From: Micromonospora cathayae
GTDB lineage: Bacteria > Actinomycetota > Actinomycetes > Mycobacteriales > Micromonosporaceae
Length of the DNA: 64,000 nt
Reading direction: 5' to 3'
NCBI RefSeq assembly: GCF_028993575.1
Contig: NZ_CP118615.1
Coordinates: 372,001-436,000 of the forward strand
Shown: piece by piece, positions 19,939 through 31,420 of the stretch
How positions within the stretch are numbered: the first letter of the stretch is position 1
How the letters are laid out: every line of letters begins with the position of its first letter
Position numbers and translations under genes: made by a program
The notes under the pieces: generated by a model
Databases searched by the model: none
What the model was told of the DNA's origin: nothing
Seen by the model: the letters and a program-made list of their open reading frames with translations, nothing else

Positions 19939-20649
19939 TCAGCTCGTCTCGCCGGTGACCGAGAAGGACCGCAGGCGCTGGATCGCCAGGGCGGTGAAGC
20001 CCAGGCTGACCAGGATGGACATCACCACCGACACCGGCACCGAGACGTCGGTGGCGAGCAGCCCGGTCGGGGCGATCCGGTCGGCCAGCGTGATCACGTA
20101 CTGCTGGATGGAGAGCACCTTCGTACCGGAGACGAAGTTGCCCAGCAGCCCCTCCCAGATCAGCACGTAGACCAGGCCGAGCAGCACCGGCCGGCGGGTG
20201 ACCAGGCTGAGCGCCACGAAGAACGCCGAGTACGCCAGCGCGCCGACCGCCGAGGCGAGGGCGAGGGCCAGGCCGAGGCGTACCGAGTGGGCCAGCACGC
20301 CCGCGACGTACAGCGGCAGCGCGACGGTGAGCGTGCTGACCCCGAACGCCACCGCCAGCTTCGGCAGCACGATCTGCCAGCGCGGCAGCGGCTTGGTCAG
20401 CACGTGCACGATGGTGCCGTCGTCGATCTCCGCGCCGAGCACGCCGGTGCCGACGATCAGGGCGACCACCGGCAGCACCACGGCCAGGCCGAGCCCGACC
20501 AGCACCGGCGGCCCCCACTGGGCGGGGTCGACGCCGAGGGCGCGGGAGAGCACCGCCAGGGCGACCAGGATCGCCGGCAGCGGGACGAGCATCAGGAACC
20601 GGCGGCGACCGAACAGCCCCCGGGCGGTGATCCAGGTGACGGTGGACAT
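19939..20649 (-). CDS. ABC-2 type transporter permease (pair 2)
   Basis: A 236-residue membrane protein with about six hydrophobic segments (for example LMLVPLPAILVALAVL and VVLPVVALIVGTGVLGAEID). IDDGTIVHVLTKPLPRWQI is the conserved cytoplasmic stretch typical of ABC-2 permeases. It is the last gene of a four-gene operon and lies 1 bp after its cognate ATPase gene. Substrate unknown. Confidence 0.88.
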   Translation of the reverse strand: MSTVTWITARGLFGRRRFLMLVPLPAILVALAVLSRALGVDPAQWGPPVLVGLGLAVVLPVVALIVGTGVLGAEIDDGTIVHVLTKPLPRWQIVLPKLAVAFGVSTLTVALPLYVAGVLAHSVRLGLALALASAVGALAYSAFFVALSLVTRRPVLLGLVYVLIWEGLLGNFVSGTKVLSIQQYVITLADRIAPTGLLATDVSVPVSVVMSILVSLGFTALAIQRLRSFSVTGETS

Positions 20650-20650
20650 G

Positions 20651-21561
<911 letters not shown>

Positions 21562-21562
<1 letters not shown>

Positions 21563-22470
21563 CAGGAGGCCACCTTCCGGTACCGGGCCAGCAGCAGCAC
21601 GACCGAGACGACGACCAGGCCGAGGGCGGCGAGCGCGTACAGCGGGCCGAAGCCGCCGATCTGGTTGCCCGCGTCGCCGCTGCCGGGCGCGATCAGCAGG
21701 TCACCGAGCGCCCAGGTGCCGACCGCCTGGACGATGGTGGACGGCGAGCCGAGCAGGGCCAGCTCGTTGACCGTCGTCGAGGGCATCACCGACAGGGTGC
21801 CGACGATCGGGGTGGTCATCAGGAACACCGCCACCACGCCACCGGCGGCGAACGCCCGCTTGCCGGTGAGCGAGGCGACCAGCAGCCCGATCGAGGCGAA
21901 CACCACCGCCCACAGCCCGGCGTACAGCAGGCCCGGCAGCAGGTCGAGCAGTTCGTTCCAGGTGCCCCGCCAGCCGTCGCCGGTGCTGAACGCGGCCCCC
22001 AGGAACATCAGCAGCTGCGGCGCGCCGAGCAGCAGCCACAGCGCGCTGACCAGGGCGGCCAGCTTGGCCAGCGGGTAGTCGGCGCGGGGCAGCGGCCGGG
22101 AGAAGTACAGCGGCAGCACCCCGCTGCGCAGGTCCCGGGAGACCAGTTCGGGCGCGACCACCGCGACGAAGAAGATGACCAGCCAGCTCATCGCGTCGGC
22201 GAACTGGGCGTACGTGAGCACCACCTCGCCGATCTGGGCGCGGACCGCGGTCGCCCCGGCGGCCACCAGCACCACGATGGCGACGATCAGCCAGGGGAAG
22301 ATCTTGGCCTTGGCGCTGCGGCCCAACCCGAAGGCGGTCCGCAGGCCGTGCCCGTAGAGCGCGCCGAAGACCTGCCACCGGCCGAGCCGGGGGCCGGTGT
22401 ACCGCTGGTAGCCGATGTCGTGGATGACACCGGTGGGTGCCGCCGCCGGGCGGCTGGACGGGTCAGGCAT
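21562..22470 (-). CDS. ABC-2 type transporter permease (pair 1)
   Basis: A 302-residue polytopic membrane protein. The motif LVSRDLRSGVLPLYFSRPLPR in the first cytoplasmic region is typical of ABC-2 permeases of the NosY/YhaP kind. About six membrane segments follow. It overlaps the upstream ATPase gene by 8 bp and abuts the next ATPase. The operon therefore reads ATPase-permease-ATPase-permease, two exporters or one four-component complex. Confidence 0.88.
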
Positions 22471-23377
22471 GGCTCGGCTCCCTCGGAGCGAAGAGTTCGG
22501 CCACCCGGTGCCGGCGCTGGTCGAGCCGGTGCAGCGGCAGGTCCAGCTCGGCGACCGCGCCGATGATCAGGTCGTAGGTGCGCTCGTCGGCGAGCGGGAC
22601 GAGCAGCATCCGGCCGTCCCGCCCCACCGGCAGGTCGAGCGCGGCGAGCCGGGCGGCGAGCTGCTCGGTGCCCTCGCTCACCTCGACGGCGAGCACGTCG
22701 GTGGCGGAGGTCATCGCGGAGATCCGGTCGGCGCGCAGCAGCCGCCCGCCGTCGATGGCGACCAGGGTGTCGCAGATCCGCTCGACCTCGCCGAGCAGGT
22801 GGGAGCAGACCACCACGGAGATGCCGAACTCGGTGCCGATCCGGTGCACCAGGTTGAGCATGGCGTCCCGGCCGGCCGGGTCGAGGCCGTTGGTGGGTTC
22901 GTCGAGCAGCAGCAGGTCGGGGTCGTGCACCAGGGCCTGGGCCAGCTTCACCCGCTGTTTCATGCCGGTGGAGTAGCCGCCCACCGGCCGGTACCGCTCC
23001 TCGTAAAGGCCGACGTGGCGCAGCGCCTCGGAGGCCCGTTCGCGGGCCACGGTGCGCGGCAGCCCGCTGATCCGGGCCAGGTGGGTAACCAGTTCGGCGG
23101 CGGAGAGGTCGGGCGGCAGGGCGTCGTGTTCGGGCATGTAGCCGACCCGGGCGCGGACGCCGGCGGGGTCGGTGGTGGGGTCGAGGCCGAGGACCCGGAC
23201 CCGACCGCTGGTCGGGGCGAGCAGGCCCAGCAGGATCTTGATGAGGGTGGACTTGCCGGCGCCGTTGGCACCGACCAGCCCGATGATCCCCGGTTCGACC
23301 GCGACGGTCAGGTCGGCCAGTGCCGTGACCCGTCCACCGTAGGTCTTGGTCAGCGACTCGGTCGCGAGCAGTGTCAC
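22463..23377 (-). CDS. ABC transporter ATP-binding protein (pair 1, operon head)
   Basis: A 304-residue ABC ATPase. Motifs are Walker A GANGAGKST, signature YSTGMKQRVKLA, Walker B LLLLDEPTNGLD and switch HLLGEVE. It couples to the permease whose gene overlaps its 3' end. The start is the GTG at 23377 (VTLLATESLTKTYGG); another GTG nine codons upstream is possible, with neither preceded by a strong ribosome site. Being first in the operon, its upstream region (23378-23522), shared divergently with the DM13 gene, should hold the promoter. Confidence 0.9.
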   Translation of the reverse strand: MTLLATESLTKTYGGRVTALADLTVAVEPGIIGLVGANGAGKSTLIKILLGLLAPTSGRVRVLGLDPTTDPAGVRARVGYMPEHDALPPDLSAAELVTHLARISGLPRTVARERASEALRHVGLYEERYRPVGGYSTGMKQRVKLAQALVHDPDLLLLDEPTNGLDPAGRDAMLNLVHRIGTEFGISVVVCSHLLGEVERICDTLVAIDGGRLLRADRISAMTSATDVLAVEVSEGTEQLAARLAALDLPVGRDGRMLLVPLADERTYDLIIGAVAELDLPLHRLDQRRHRVAELFAPREPSHA

Positions 23378-23522
23378 GCCGTTCAGCCTAGGGAGCCCGG
23401 TCACCCTGGGACATCGGGCGCGCCCCTGATCCTGGGGGCGCTCCCATTAGGGGAACACCGGTAAGCCTTTCGTAACGCCGGGACGGCTGCCGTCCGGCGG
23501 CCCGGTGCCGCAGACTTCGATC

Positions 23523-24131
23523 ATGTTCGCTCGTCTGTTGCGTACCCCGGCGACCTGGGTCGCCGTCACCGTCCTGGCCGCCGGGGCGGCGTTCGGCCTG
23601 TACTGGTTCCAGCCGTGGAAGCTGGTCACCGACACCGAGGTTGCCGAGTCGCTCTCCGCGGTCGGCACGGCCGCGCCGTCGCCGTCGGGCATGGCCGGCA
23701 CCGCCGCGCCGTCGGGCCCGGCTCCGTCGGGCGCGGCCACTCCGGGCGGGTCGCCGTCCGCCGCCTCCACCGGGCCGGTCCTGGTACGCCGGGGCAGCTT
23801 CGTCACCCACGAGCACGCGACCTCGGGGGACGCCCGGATCGTCCGGTTGCCGGATGGTACGCACCGGTTGGAGCTGGTCGGCCTGGACACCTCGAACGGG
23901 CCGGACCTGCGGGTGTGGCTGACCGACCAGCCGGTCCGCTCCGGGGTGGCCGGCTGGCGGGTCTTCGACGACGGCCGATGGATCGAACTCGGCCGGTTGA
24001 AGGGGAACCGGGGCGACCAGGCGTACCCGATCCCACCGGACGTCGACCTCAGCACGCTGACCAGCGTCTCCGTCTGGTGCAAGCGGTTCTCGGTGTCGTT
24101 CGGGGCGGCCCCGCTGGACGCCGCCGGCTGA
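23523..24131 (+). CDS. Membrane-anchored DM13-domain protein
   Basis: A 202-residue protein. A single N-terminal membrane anchor (WVAVTVLAAGAAFGLYWF) is followed by an Ala/Ser/Pro/Gly linker (about 45-85) and a C-terminal DM13 domain (about 95-200). The domain signatures include GSFVTHEHATSGDARIVRL, GPDLRVWLTD, LGRLKGNRGDQAYPIP and VSVWCKRFSVSFGAAPL. DM13 domains are thought to bind or transfer electrons with a conserved Cys, here in VWCKRF. The protein should face the outside of the membrane. Its ATG follows the AGACTTCGATC context. Confidence 0.85.
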   Translation: MFARLLRTPATWVAVTVLAAGAAFGLYWFQPWKLVTDTEVAESLSAVGTAAPSPSGMAGTAAPSGPAPSGAATPGGSPSAASTGPVLVRRGSFVTHEHATSGDARIVRLPDGTHRLELVGLDTSNGPDLRVWLTDQPVRSGVAGWRVFDDGRWIELGRLKGNRGDQAYPIPPDVDLSTLTSVSVWCKRFSVSFGAAPLDAAG

Positions 24132-24218
24132 TCGATCGGCGACGATCGTAGGGTGGCACTCTCGACCGATCGCCGGTCGGCTGCGAAACTGTGTGCCGGT
24201 CAGCGAGTGGGGGGTGTG

Positions 24219-25748
24219 ATGAGCAAGGGCTGGGTGCTGCCCGACGACGTGCTCCGGGACGCGCCGGTGTACACACCGCGTCCGGGTGAGCTGGCCGACC
24301 TGGAGCTGCTGGTGAGCGGGGCGTACGCGCCGCTGGAGGGGTTCCTGACCCGCGCCGACCTCACCTCGTTGAGCCGGCGCGGACGGCTCGCCGACGGGAC
24401 GTCGTGGCCGGTGCCGGTGACGCTCCAGGTGCCGGCGGCGGTGGCCGAGGGGCTGCGGCCGGGCGACCCGGAGGCCCGGGTGCTGGTGCTCACCGACGGT
24501 GAGGGTGCCCCGCTGGCCGCGCTGGACGTGCAGGACGTCTGGCCGACCCGGGACGGCATGGCCGGGCTGGGTGGCCCGGTGAAGCGGCTCGGCGACGGCG
24601 GGCACGCGCCGTTCCAGCGGTTGCGCCGTTCCCCGGAGGAGATCCGGGCGCTGCTGCCACCGGGGCGGGTGCTCGGCGTGATCGCCGACCGGCCGCTGCA
24701 CCGGCCGCAGCTCGCCCACATCGCGCACACCACCCGCACGCTCGGCGCGCACCTGCTGGTGATGATCCCGGTCGGTGAGGACGCCACCGGCGGGCTGGCG
24801 CCCGAGGCGCTGGTCCGGACGATCTTCGCCGCCCGGGACCGGATGCCCCCGGCCACCCTGGTCACCGTGCCGATGGCCCGGCGACGGGACGAGATCAGCG
24901 ACGCGCTGCTGCGCGCCCGGGTCTCCGCCGCGTACGGGGTGACCCACCTGCTCTCCGCCGGGGAGACGCTCTCCGGCGCCGGGCTGAAGGTGGTGGTCCC
25001 CCGGGAGCTGGCCTACGACAACCGGGACGGGCAGTGGCGCTGGCGGGACGACATCCCGCCCCGTAACCGGCGGTTGGCGCTCACCCCCGAGGAGATCGAC
25101 GACCACCTGGACCGGGGTTTCCCGCTGCCCGAGTGGCACACCCCGCCGGCGGTGGCGAAGGAGCTGACCCGGGCGAGGCCGCCGCGCCGGCACCGGGGCG
25201 TGGTGGTCTTCCTGACCGGGCTCTCCGGGTCCGGCAAGTCGACGATCGCGTCCGGGCTGGCCGACGCGCTGCGCGAGGCCGGGGACCGGACCATCACCCT
25301 GCTCGACGGGGACGTGGTGCGCCGGGAACTCTCCGCCGGGCTGACGTTCAGCCGGGCCGACCGGGACCTCAACGTCCGACGGATCGGCTGGGTGGCCGCC
25401 GAGATCGCCCGGCACCGGGGGTTGGCGATCTGCTGCCCGATCGCCCCGTACGCCCAGGCGCGGGCGAACGCCCGGCAGATGGCCGAGGCGGCCGGGGCCG
25501 GGTTCGTGCTGGTGCACGTCGCCACCCCGCTGGAGGTCTGCGAACAGCGGGACCGCAAGGGCCTGTACGCGCGGGCCCGCGCCGGCCTGCTGACCGGCAT
25601 GACCGGCATCGACGACCCGTACGAGGAGCCGACCGACGCGGATCTGGTGCTGGACACCTCGAAGATCTCGATCGAGGAGGGGGTGCAGCGGGTGCTGGGG
25701 CTGCTGACCGAGTCCGGTTGGGTGGAACCCCGGCTCCAGCCCGCCTGA
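24219..25748 (+). CDS. cysC: APS kinase (CysC) with degenerate ATP-sulfurylase-like N-terminal domain
   Basis: A 509-residue two-domain protein. The C-terminal part (about 325-505) is an intact adenylylsulfate kinase: P-loop GLSGSGKST, LLDGDVVRRELSAGLTFS, RDLNVRRIG, and the substrate motif RDRKGLYARARAG. The N-terminal part aligns with ATP sulfurylase, but the ATP-binding QxRN is replaced by ADRP (GVIADRPLHRPQ) and the GRDHAG motif is missing. Sulfurylase activity is therefore doubtful. No other cys genes are adjacent. The ATG at 24219 follows GTGGGGGG. Function could be APS phosphorylation with a regulatory or repurposed first domain. Confidence 0.85.
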   Translation: MSKGWVLPDDVLRDAPVYTPRPGELADLELLVSGAYAPLEGFLTRADLTSLSRRGRLADGTSWPVPVTLQVPAAVAEGLRPGDPEARVLVLTDGEGAPLAALDVQDVWPTRDGMAGLGGPVKRLGDGGHAPFQRLRRSPEEIRALLPPGRVLGVIADRPLHRPQLAHIAHTTRTLGAHLLVMIPVGEDATGGLAPEALVRTIFAARDRMPPATLVTVPMARRRDEISDALLRARVSAAYGVTHLLSAGETLSGAGLKVVVPRELAYDNRDGQWRWRDDIPPRNRRLALTPEEIDDHLDRGFPLPEWHTPPAVAKELTRARPPRRHRGVVVFLTGLSGSGKSTIASGLADALREAGDRTITLLDGDVVRRELSAGLTFSRADRDLNVRRIGWVAAEIARHRGLAICCPIAPYAQARANARQMAEAAGAGFVLVHVATPLEVCEQRDRKGLYARARAGLLTGMTGIDDPYEEPTDADLVLDTSKISIEEGVQRVLGLLTESGWVEPRLQPA

Positions 25749-25832
25749 TCCGTCGGGTCGAACGTCACGGCCGGTCACGTCCTGGAGGGCGGGGCCGGCC
25801 GTCGTCTTCCCCTGGCCGGCCCGCCCGCGCTA

Positions 25833-25854
25833 GTGTTCATCTTTGTTGGAACAC
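25833..25854. promoter_or_regulatory. Inverted-repeat operator before the DeoR/galT operon
   Basis: GTGTTC-N10-GAACAC is a perfect 6-bp dyad with a T-rich centre, 40 bp upstream of the deoR-type ATG. Its arms and spacing fit a DeoR-family operator. Autoregulation by the adjacent regulator is inference. Confidence 0.55.
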
Positions 25855-25894
25855 GTTCGACAGCGTCGGAGTTATCGGGGAGTGGGGGGCGGAG

Positions 25895-26719
25895 ATGCTG
25901 GCGCGGCAGCGACAGGCGGCCATCCTGGACCGGGTCCGGGCCACCGGCGGCGTCCGGGTCACCGAACTGGCCGCCGAGTTCGGCGTCTCCGACATGACCA
26001 TCCGCCGCGACCTGGACGCCCTGCACGCCCAGGGTCTGCTGGCGAAGGTGCACGGCGGGGCGACCGTGACCGGCCCCTCGGCCGCCGACGAACCCGGCTT
26101 CGACGCGAAATCGGTCCGGCAGCTCGCCGAGAAGGCCGCCGTCGCCGCGCACGCCGCCCGACTGGTCCGCCCCGGCGCGGCCGTCGCGCTCTCCGCCGGC
26201 ACCACCACCGCCGAGCTGGCCCGCCGGCTGGTCGACGTACCCGGGCTGACCGTGGTGACCAACTCGTTGCGGGTCGCCGAGGTCTTCCACGGCGGCGGCC
26301 GGTCCGACCAGACGGTGATCCTGACCGGCGGGGTGCGCACCCCGTCCGACGCGCTGGTCGGGCCGCTCGCCGTCGCCGCCATCCACTCCCTGCACATGGA
26401 CCTGCTCTTCCTCGGCGTGCACGGGATCAGCGAACGGGCCGGCTTCACCACCCCGAACCTGATGGAGGCGGAGACCAACCGGGCGCTGATGGCCGCCGCC
26501 GACCGGCTGGTGGTGCTCGCCGACCACACCAAGTGGGGCCTGGTCGGGCTCTGTTCCATCGGGGAACTGAGCCGGGCCGACGTGGTGGTCGTCGACGACC
26601 GGCTGCCCGAGGAGGGCCGCCGGGTGCTGGGCGAACAGGTGGGCGAGCTGATCGTCGTGGCCCGGTCGGCGGGCGGCCGGGCGGGAACCGCGACGGCGAC
26701 GGAAGGGACACCGGCATGA
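25895..26719 (+). CDS. DeoR-family transcriptional regulator
   Basis: A 274-residue repressor-type protein. The N-terminal helix-turn-helix (about 5-55) has the family signature RVTELAAEFGVSDMTIRRDL. The C-terminal effector domain contains ALSAGTTTAELAR, GGVRTPSDALVGP and LFLGVHGI, which bind a phosphorylated sugar in relatives. The stop overlaps the galT ATG (ATGA), so it probably controls galactose metabolism. The start ATG at 25895 follows GGCGGAG. A candidate operator lies at 25833-25854. Confidence 0.92.
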   Translation: MLARQRQAAILDRVRATGGVRVTELAAEFGVSDMTIRRDLDALHAQGLLAKVHGGATVTGPSAADEPGFDAKSVRQLAEKAAVAAHAARLVRPGAAVALSAGTTTAELARRLVDVPGLTVVTNSLRVAEVFHGGGRSDQTVILTGGVRTPSDALVGPLAVAAIHSLHMDLLFLGVHGISERAGFTTPNLMEAETNRALMAAADRLVVLADHTKWGLVGLCSIGELSRADVVVVDDRLPEEGRRVLGEQVGELIVVARSAGGRAGTATATEGTPA

Positions 26720-27789
26720 AGCGTACGGTCACCAAACTGGCCGACGGCCGCGAGCTGATCTACTTCGACGAACAGGACGACGCCGTCCGGGACGCACCGG
26801 ACCGGCGGGAACTGCCCCCTCCCCCGCCCGCCTCGCAGCTGCGCTACGACCCGCTGCTGGACGAGTGGGTGGCGGTCGCCGTGCACCGCCAGACCCGGAC
26901 CTTCCTCCCGCCGGCCGACCAGTGCCCGCTCTGCCCGTCCACCGCCGACCGGCTCAGCGAGATCCCGGCGGCCAGCTACGACGTGGCCGTCTTCGAGAAC
27001 CGCTTCCCGGCGCTGAGCCAGCGGATCGCCGACGAGCCGGCGGCGGTCACCCCGTTCACCGAGATCCGTCCCGGGCTGGGCCGGTGCGAGGTGGTCTGCT
27101 TCACCGACGACCACCATGCCGCGTTCGCCAGCCTGCCGCCGGGCCGGGTCCGTACCGTCGTCGACGCGCTCGCCGACCGGACCGCCGCGCTGAGCGCGCT
27201 GCCCGGCGTCGAGCAGGTGTTCTGTTTCGAGAACCGGGGCGTCGAGATCGGCGTCACCCTGCACCACCCGCACGGTCAGGTCTACGCGTACCCGTTCGTC
27301 ACGCCCCGGACCCGCAAGATGCTCGCCGCCGCCCGACGGCACCACGACCGCACCGGCGGCAACCTCTACGCCGACGTGCTCGCCGCCGAACGGGCCGCCG
27401 GGGACCGGGTGGTCGCGGCCAACGAACACTGGACGGCGTACGTGCCGGCGGCGGCCCGCTGGCCGTTCGAGGTGCACGTCGCCCCGCACCGGCCGGCGCC
27501 GGACCTGCCGGCGCTCGGCGACGCCGAACGGGACGCCTTCGGCCCGCTCTACCTGGACCTGCTGCGGCGCTTCGACGCGCTGTTCGACCTGCCGATGCCG
27601 TACATCGCGGCCTGGCACCAGGCGCCGGTGCGGATCGACCGGGAGCTGGGTCACCTGCATCTGCAACTGTTCAGCATCCGGCGGGCGGCCGACAAGCTGA
27701 AGTACCTGGCCGGCTCGGAGTCGGGGATGGACGTCTTCATCAACGACATCGCCCCGGAACGCGCCGCCGACCTGCTCCGCGCCGGCTAG
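26716..27789 (+). CDS. galT: Galactose-1-phosphate uridylyltransferase
   Basis: A 357-residue Leloir-pathway enzyme that exchanges UMP between UDP-glucose and galactose-1-phosphate. The zinc motif CPLC (about residue 77) and the active-site HHPHGQ (nucleophilic His) are present, as is the late LGHLHLQLFS. It is coupled to the DeoR regulator by a 4-bp overlap. galK and galE, the usual partners, do not follow. The next gene is icd on the other strand. Confidence 0.95.
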   Translation: MKRTVTKLADGRELIYFDEQDDAVRDAPDRRELPPPPPASQLRYDPLLDEWVAVAVHRQTRTFLPPADQCPLCPSTADRLSEIPAASYDVAVFENRFPALSQRIADEPAAVTPFTEIRPGLGRCEVVCFTDDHHAAFASLPPGRVRTVVDALADRTAALSALPGVEQVFCFENRGVEIGVTLHHPHGQVYAYPFVTPRTRKMLAAARRHHDRTGGNLYADVLAAERAAGDRVVAANEHWTAYVPAAARWPFEVHVAPHRPAPDLPALGDAERDAFGPLYLDLLRRFDALFDLPMPYIAAWHQAPVRIDRELGHLHLQLFSIRRAADKLKYLAGSESGMDVFINDIAPERAADLLRAG

Positions 27790-27994
27790 CGGGACGCAGG
27801 GCGCGGGGGGCCCGGGACAGGGCCCCCCGCTGGGAAGGGACGGCTGGCTGCACGCGACAGCCGGGAAGGCTGGCTGACCGGCGTCCACACATGGCGGGCG
27901 ACGTCAGGTCAACCTCCCTGGACGGGACTGGCATCACCGTCCGCACGGTTCAACGAGGCGCGCCGGGCGGAGGTGACGCGGCCCGCGCCGACAC

Positions 27995-28028
27995 AGCAGG
28001 GGCCCCGGGTCGCCCCGGGGCCCCTGCT
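27995..28028. terminator. Terminator hairpin after icd
   Basis: Perfect 15-bp stem AGCAGGGGCCCCGGG / CCCGGGGCCCCTGCT with a TCGC loop, 12 bp beyond the icd stop. It lies between the convergent galT and icd genes and could serve both. Confidence 0.8.
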
Positions 28029-28039
28029 CGCGGAGTACG

Positions 28040-29257
28040 TCAGGCGCCGAGCTTGCGGGCCAGGTTCTCGTCCAGCACGTTCATGAACTCGTCGGTGGTC
28101 AGCCACGGGGCGTCCCGGCCGATGAGCAGCGCCAGGTCCTTGGTCATCTGGCCGCCCTCGACGGTGTCGACGATGACCTGCTCCAGGGTGTTGGCGAACT
28201 CGGTGACCGCCGGGGTGCCGTCCAGCTTGCCCCGGTGGGCCAGGCCCCGGGTCCACGCGTAGATCGAGGCGATCGGGTTGGTGGAGGTCTTCTCGCCCTT
28301 CTGCCACTGCCGGTAGTGCCGGGTGACGGTGCCGTGCGCGGCCTCCGCCTCGACGGTGCGGCCGTCCGGGGAGAGCAGCACCGAGGTCATCAGGCCGAGC
28401 GAGCCGAAGCCCTGCGCGACGGTGTCGGACTGCACGTCACCGTCGTAGTTCTTGCACGCCCAGACGTACCCGCCCTCCCACTTGAGCGCGGCGGCGACCA
28501 TGTCGTCGATCAGCCGGTGCTCGTAGGTGAGGCCGGCGGCGTCGAACTCGGCCTTGAACTCGTTCTCGAACACCTCGGCGAAGATGTCCTTGAACCGGCC
28601 GTCGTACGCCTTGAGGATGGTGTTCTTGGTCGACATGTAGACCGGGTAGTTGCGGTCCAGGCCGTACCGGAACGAGGCGCGGGCGAAGTCCCGGATCGAC
28701 TCGTCGAAGTTGTACATGCCCATGGCGATGCCGCCGCCGGGGAAGTTGGCGACCTCCATCTCCATCGGCTCGCCGCCGTCGGCCGGGGTGTAGGTGATGG
28801 TGACCGTGCCGGGGCCGGGTACCACGAAGTCGGTGGCCTTGTACTGGTCGCCGTGCGCGTGCCGGCCGATGATGATCGGCTTGGTCCAGCCGGGTACCAG
28901 CCGCGGCACGTTGGACATGATGATCGGCTCACGGAAGACGACGCCACCGAGGATGTTCCGGATGGTGCCGTTGGGCGAGCGCCACATCTTCTTCAGGCCG
29001 AACTCCTCGACCCGGGCCTCGTCGGGGGTGATGGTGGCGCACTTGACACCGACGCCGTGCTCCTTGATGGCGTTGGCGGCGTCGATGGTCACCTGGTCGT
29101 CGGTCTCGTCGCGGTACTGGATCGACAGGTCGTAGTAGTGCAGGTCGACGTCGAGGTAGGGCAGGATCAGCTGCTCTCGGATCTGCTTCCAGATGATCCG
29201 GGTCATCTCGTCGCCGTCGAGTTCCACGACCGGGTTGTTAACCTTGATCTTCGCCAT
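28040..29257 (-). CDS. icd: NADP-dependent isocitrate dehydrogenase
   Basis: A 405-residue TCA-cycle enzyme converting isocitrate to 2-oxoglutarate with NADPH. It belongs to the eukaryote-type homodimeric group ([46 protein letters not shown]). Substrate-binding [12 protein letters not shown] and the metal-binding acidic stretch NYDGDVQSD are intact. The ATG at 29257 is preceded by GAGAGGAG and yields the family N terminus. A palindrome (29290-29307) sits just upstream. Confidence 0.96.
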   Translation of the reverse strand: MAKIKVNNPVVELDGDEMTRIIWKQIREQLILPYLDVDLHYYDLSIQYRDETDDQVTIDAANAIKEHGVGVKCATITPDEARVEEFGLKKMWRSPNGTIRNILGGVVFREPIIMSNVPRLVPGWTKPIIIGRHAHGDQYKATDFVVPGPGTVTITYTPADGGEPMEMEVANFPGGGIAMGMYNFDESIRDFARASFRYGLDRNYPVYMSTKNTILKAYDGRFKDIFAEVFENEFKAEFDAAGLTYEHRLIDDMVAAALKWEGGYVWACKNYDGDVQSDTVAQGFGSLGLMTSVLLSPDGRTVEAEAAHGTVTRHYRQWQKGEKTSTNPIASIYAWTRGLAHRGKLDGTPAVTEFANTLEQVIVDTVEGGQMTKDLALLIGRDAPWLTTDEFMNVLDENLARKLGA

Positions 29258-29289
29258 CGGCCGGCGCTCCTCTCGGGGGACATGCTCAA

Positions 29290-29307
29290 GCAGTACGAGC
29301 GTACTGC
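29290..29307. promoter_or_regulatory. Palindrome upstream of icd
   Basis: GCAGTAC-GAGC-GTACTGC, a perfect 7-bp dyad 33-50 bp upstream of the icd ATG. Position fits an operator or a promoter-overlapping site; the regulator is unknown. Confidence 0.45.
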
Positions 29308-29355
29308 CATGGCGCGGCGCGCCCCACCCGGGCCTCGCGATCGGCGAAGCGGAGC

Positions 29356-29393
29356 AGGGCCCGCCGCCACGGAGATCCGTGGCGGCGGGCCCT
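29356..29393. terminator. Terminator hairpin after mdh
   Basis: 18-bp perfect arms AGGGCCCGCCGCCACGGA / TCCGTGGCGGCGGGCCCT around a 2-nt centre, 23 bp beyond the mdh stop. It separates mdh from icd transcription. Confidence 0.8.
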
Positions 29394-29415
29394 GAATACC
29401 CGGTGGACCGGGATG

Positions 29416-30366
29416 TCACATGTTGGCGACGTCACTCTGCTTGGCGCGGACCGCCTCGGCGGCCTCCTTCAGGCTGGCCAGCTCGTCGGCGTCCAGGTCG
29501 GTCGCCACGACCCGCTTGACACCCTCCGCGCCCAGCTCGGCCTCGACCCCCAGGTAGACGCCGGAGATGCCGTACTCGCCGTCGACCCAGGCGCAGACCG
29601 GCATGACCTCGCCGGAGTCCTCGGCGACGGCCTTCGCCATCCGGGCCGCGGCGGCCGACGGGGCGTAGTACGCCGAACCCGTCTTGAGCAGGGCGACCAC
29701 CTCGGCCCCGCCGTTGCGGGTCTTGACCACCAGGTCCTCGATCTGCTCGGCCGGCATGACGTCGCGCAGCGGCTTGCCGTCCACCGTGCTGCGGGACGGC
29801 ACCGGGACCATGGTGTCGCCGTGCGAGCCGAGGGTGAGGGTCCGCACCGACTTCACCGGTACGCCGAGCGCCTCGGCGACGAAGTTGCTGAACCGGGCGC
29901 TGTCCAGCATGCCGGCCTGGCCGAGCACCCGGTTCTTCGGGAACTGGGTGGCGAGCTGGGCCAGCGCGGTCATCTCGTCCAGCGGGTTGGACACCACGAT
30001 CACCACGGCGTTCGGGGCGAACTTGGCGACGTTCTCGGAGACCTGCCGGACGATCTTGGCGTTGGTCTCCAGCAGGTCCATCCGGCTCATGCCCGGCTTA
30101 CGGGGCAGGCCGGCGGTGATCACGACCACGTCGGAGCCCTCGATGGCCTCGTAGCCCTCGCCGTTCGGGCCGGTGGTGACGCCGACGACCTTGGTCTCGA
30201 AGCCCTCGATCGCCCGCGACTGGTTGAGGTCCAGGGCCAGACCCGCGGGCTTGCCCTCCACGATGTCGGTGATCACGACGGTGTCGAAGACGTCGTACTC
30301 GGCCAGGCGCTGTGCGGTGGTGGAGCCGTAGAAGCCGGCCCCGACGACAGTGACCTTCTTACCCAT
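29416..30366 (-). CDS. mdh: Malate dehydrogenase (LDH-like type)
   Basis: A 316-residue NAD-linked enzyme oxidising malate to oxaloacetate. The Rossmann motif [14 protein letters not shown] is at the N terminus. The substrate loop [15 protein letters not shown] has the Arg that selects malate over lactate. The catalytic His is in GSHGDTMVP. It lies between folD and icd on the same strand, each with its own gap, so separate transcription is likely. Confidence 0.95.
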   Translation of the reverse strand: MGKKVTVVGAGFYGSTTAQRLAEYDVFDTVVITDIVEGKPAGLALDLNQSRAIEGFETKVVGVTTGPNGEGYEAIEGSDVVVITAGLPRKPGMSRMDLLETNAKIVRQVSENVAKFAPNAVVIVVSNPLDEMTALAQLATQFPKNRVLGQAGMLDSARFSNFVAEALGVPVKSVRTLTLGSHGDTMVPVPSRSTVDGKPLRDVMPAEQIEDLVVKTRNGGAEVVALLKTGSAYYAPSAAAARMAKAVAEDSGEVMPVCAWVDGEYGISGVYLGVEAELGAEGVKRVVATDLDADELASLKEAAEAVRAKQSDVANM

Positions 30367-30562
30367 GGTCGTCCCACTCCCTGCTACCAGTCGGTTTTCC
30401 GGACCGTATCAGTCATGGTGACACCGAGCAGGGCGAGGGCGGACGCATATGACGTAGTCGGCACCGACCGCGCGACCGGGCCGGGACGGGCCGTTCCCGG
30501 GCCGGAGCCACCGCCCGGCCCGCGCGGCCCGTCCTCCTCTGTGGCCCCGTCGGCCGGGACCG

Positions 30563-31420
<858 letters not shown>

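Noticed and set aside
23388..25778. 796-residue minus-strand frame opposite the DM13 and CysC genes
   Set aside because: His/Pro/Gly/Arg-rich shadow with no start context or family motif.
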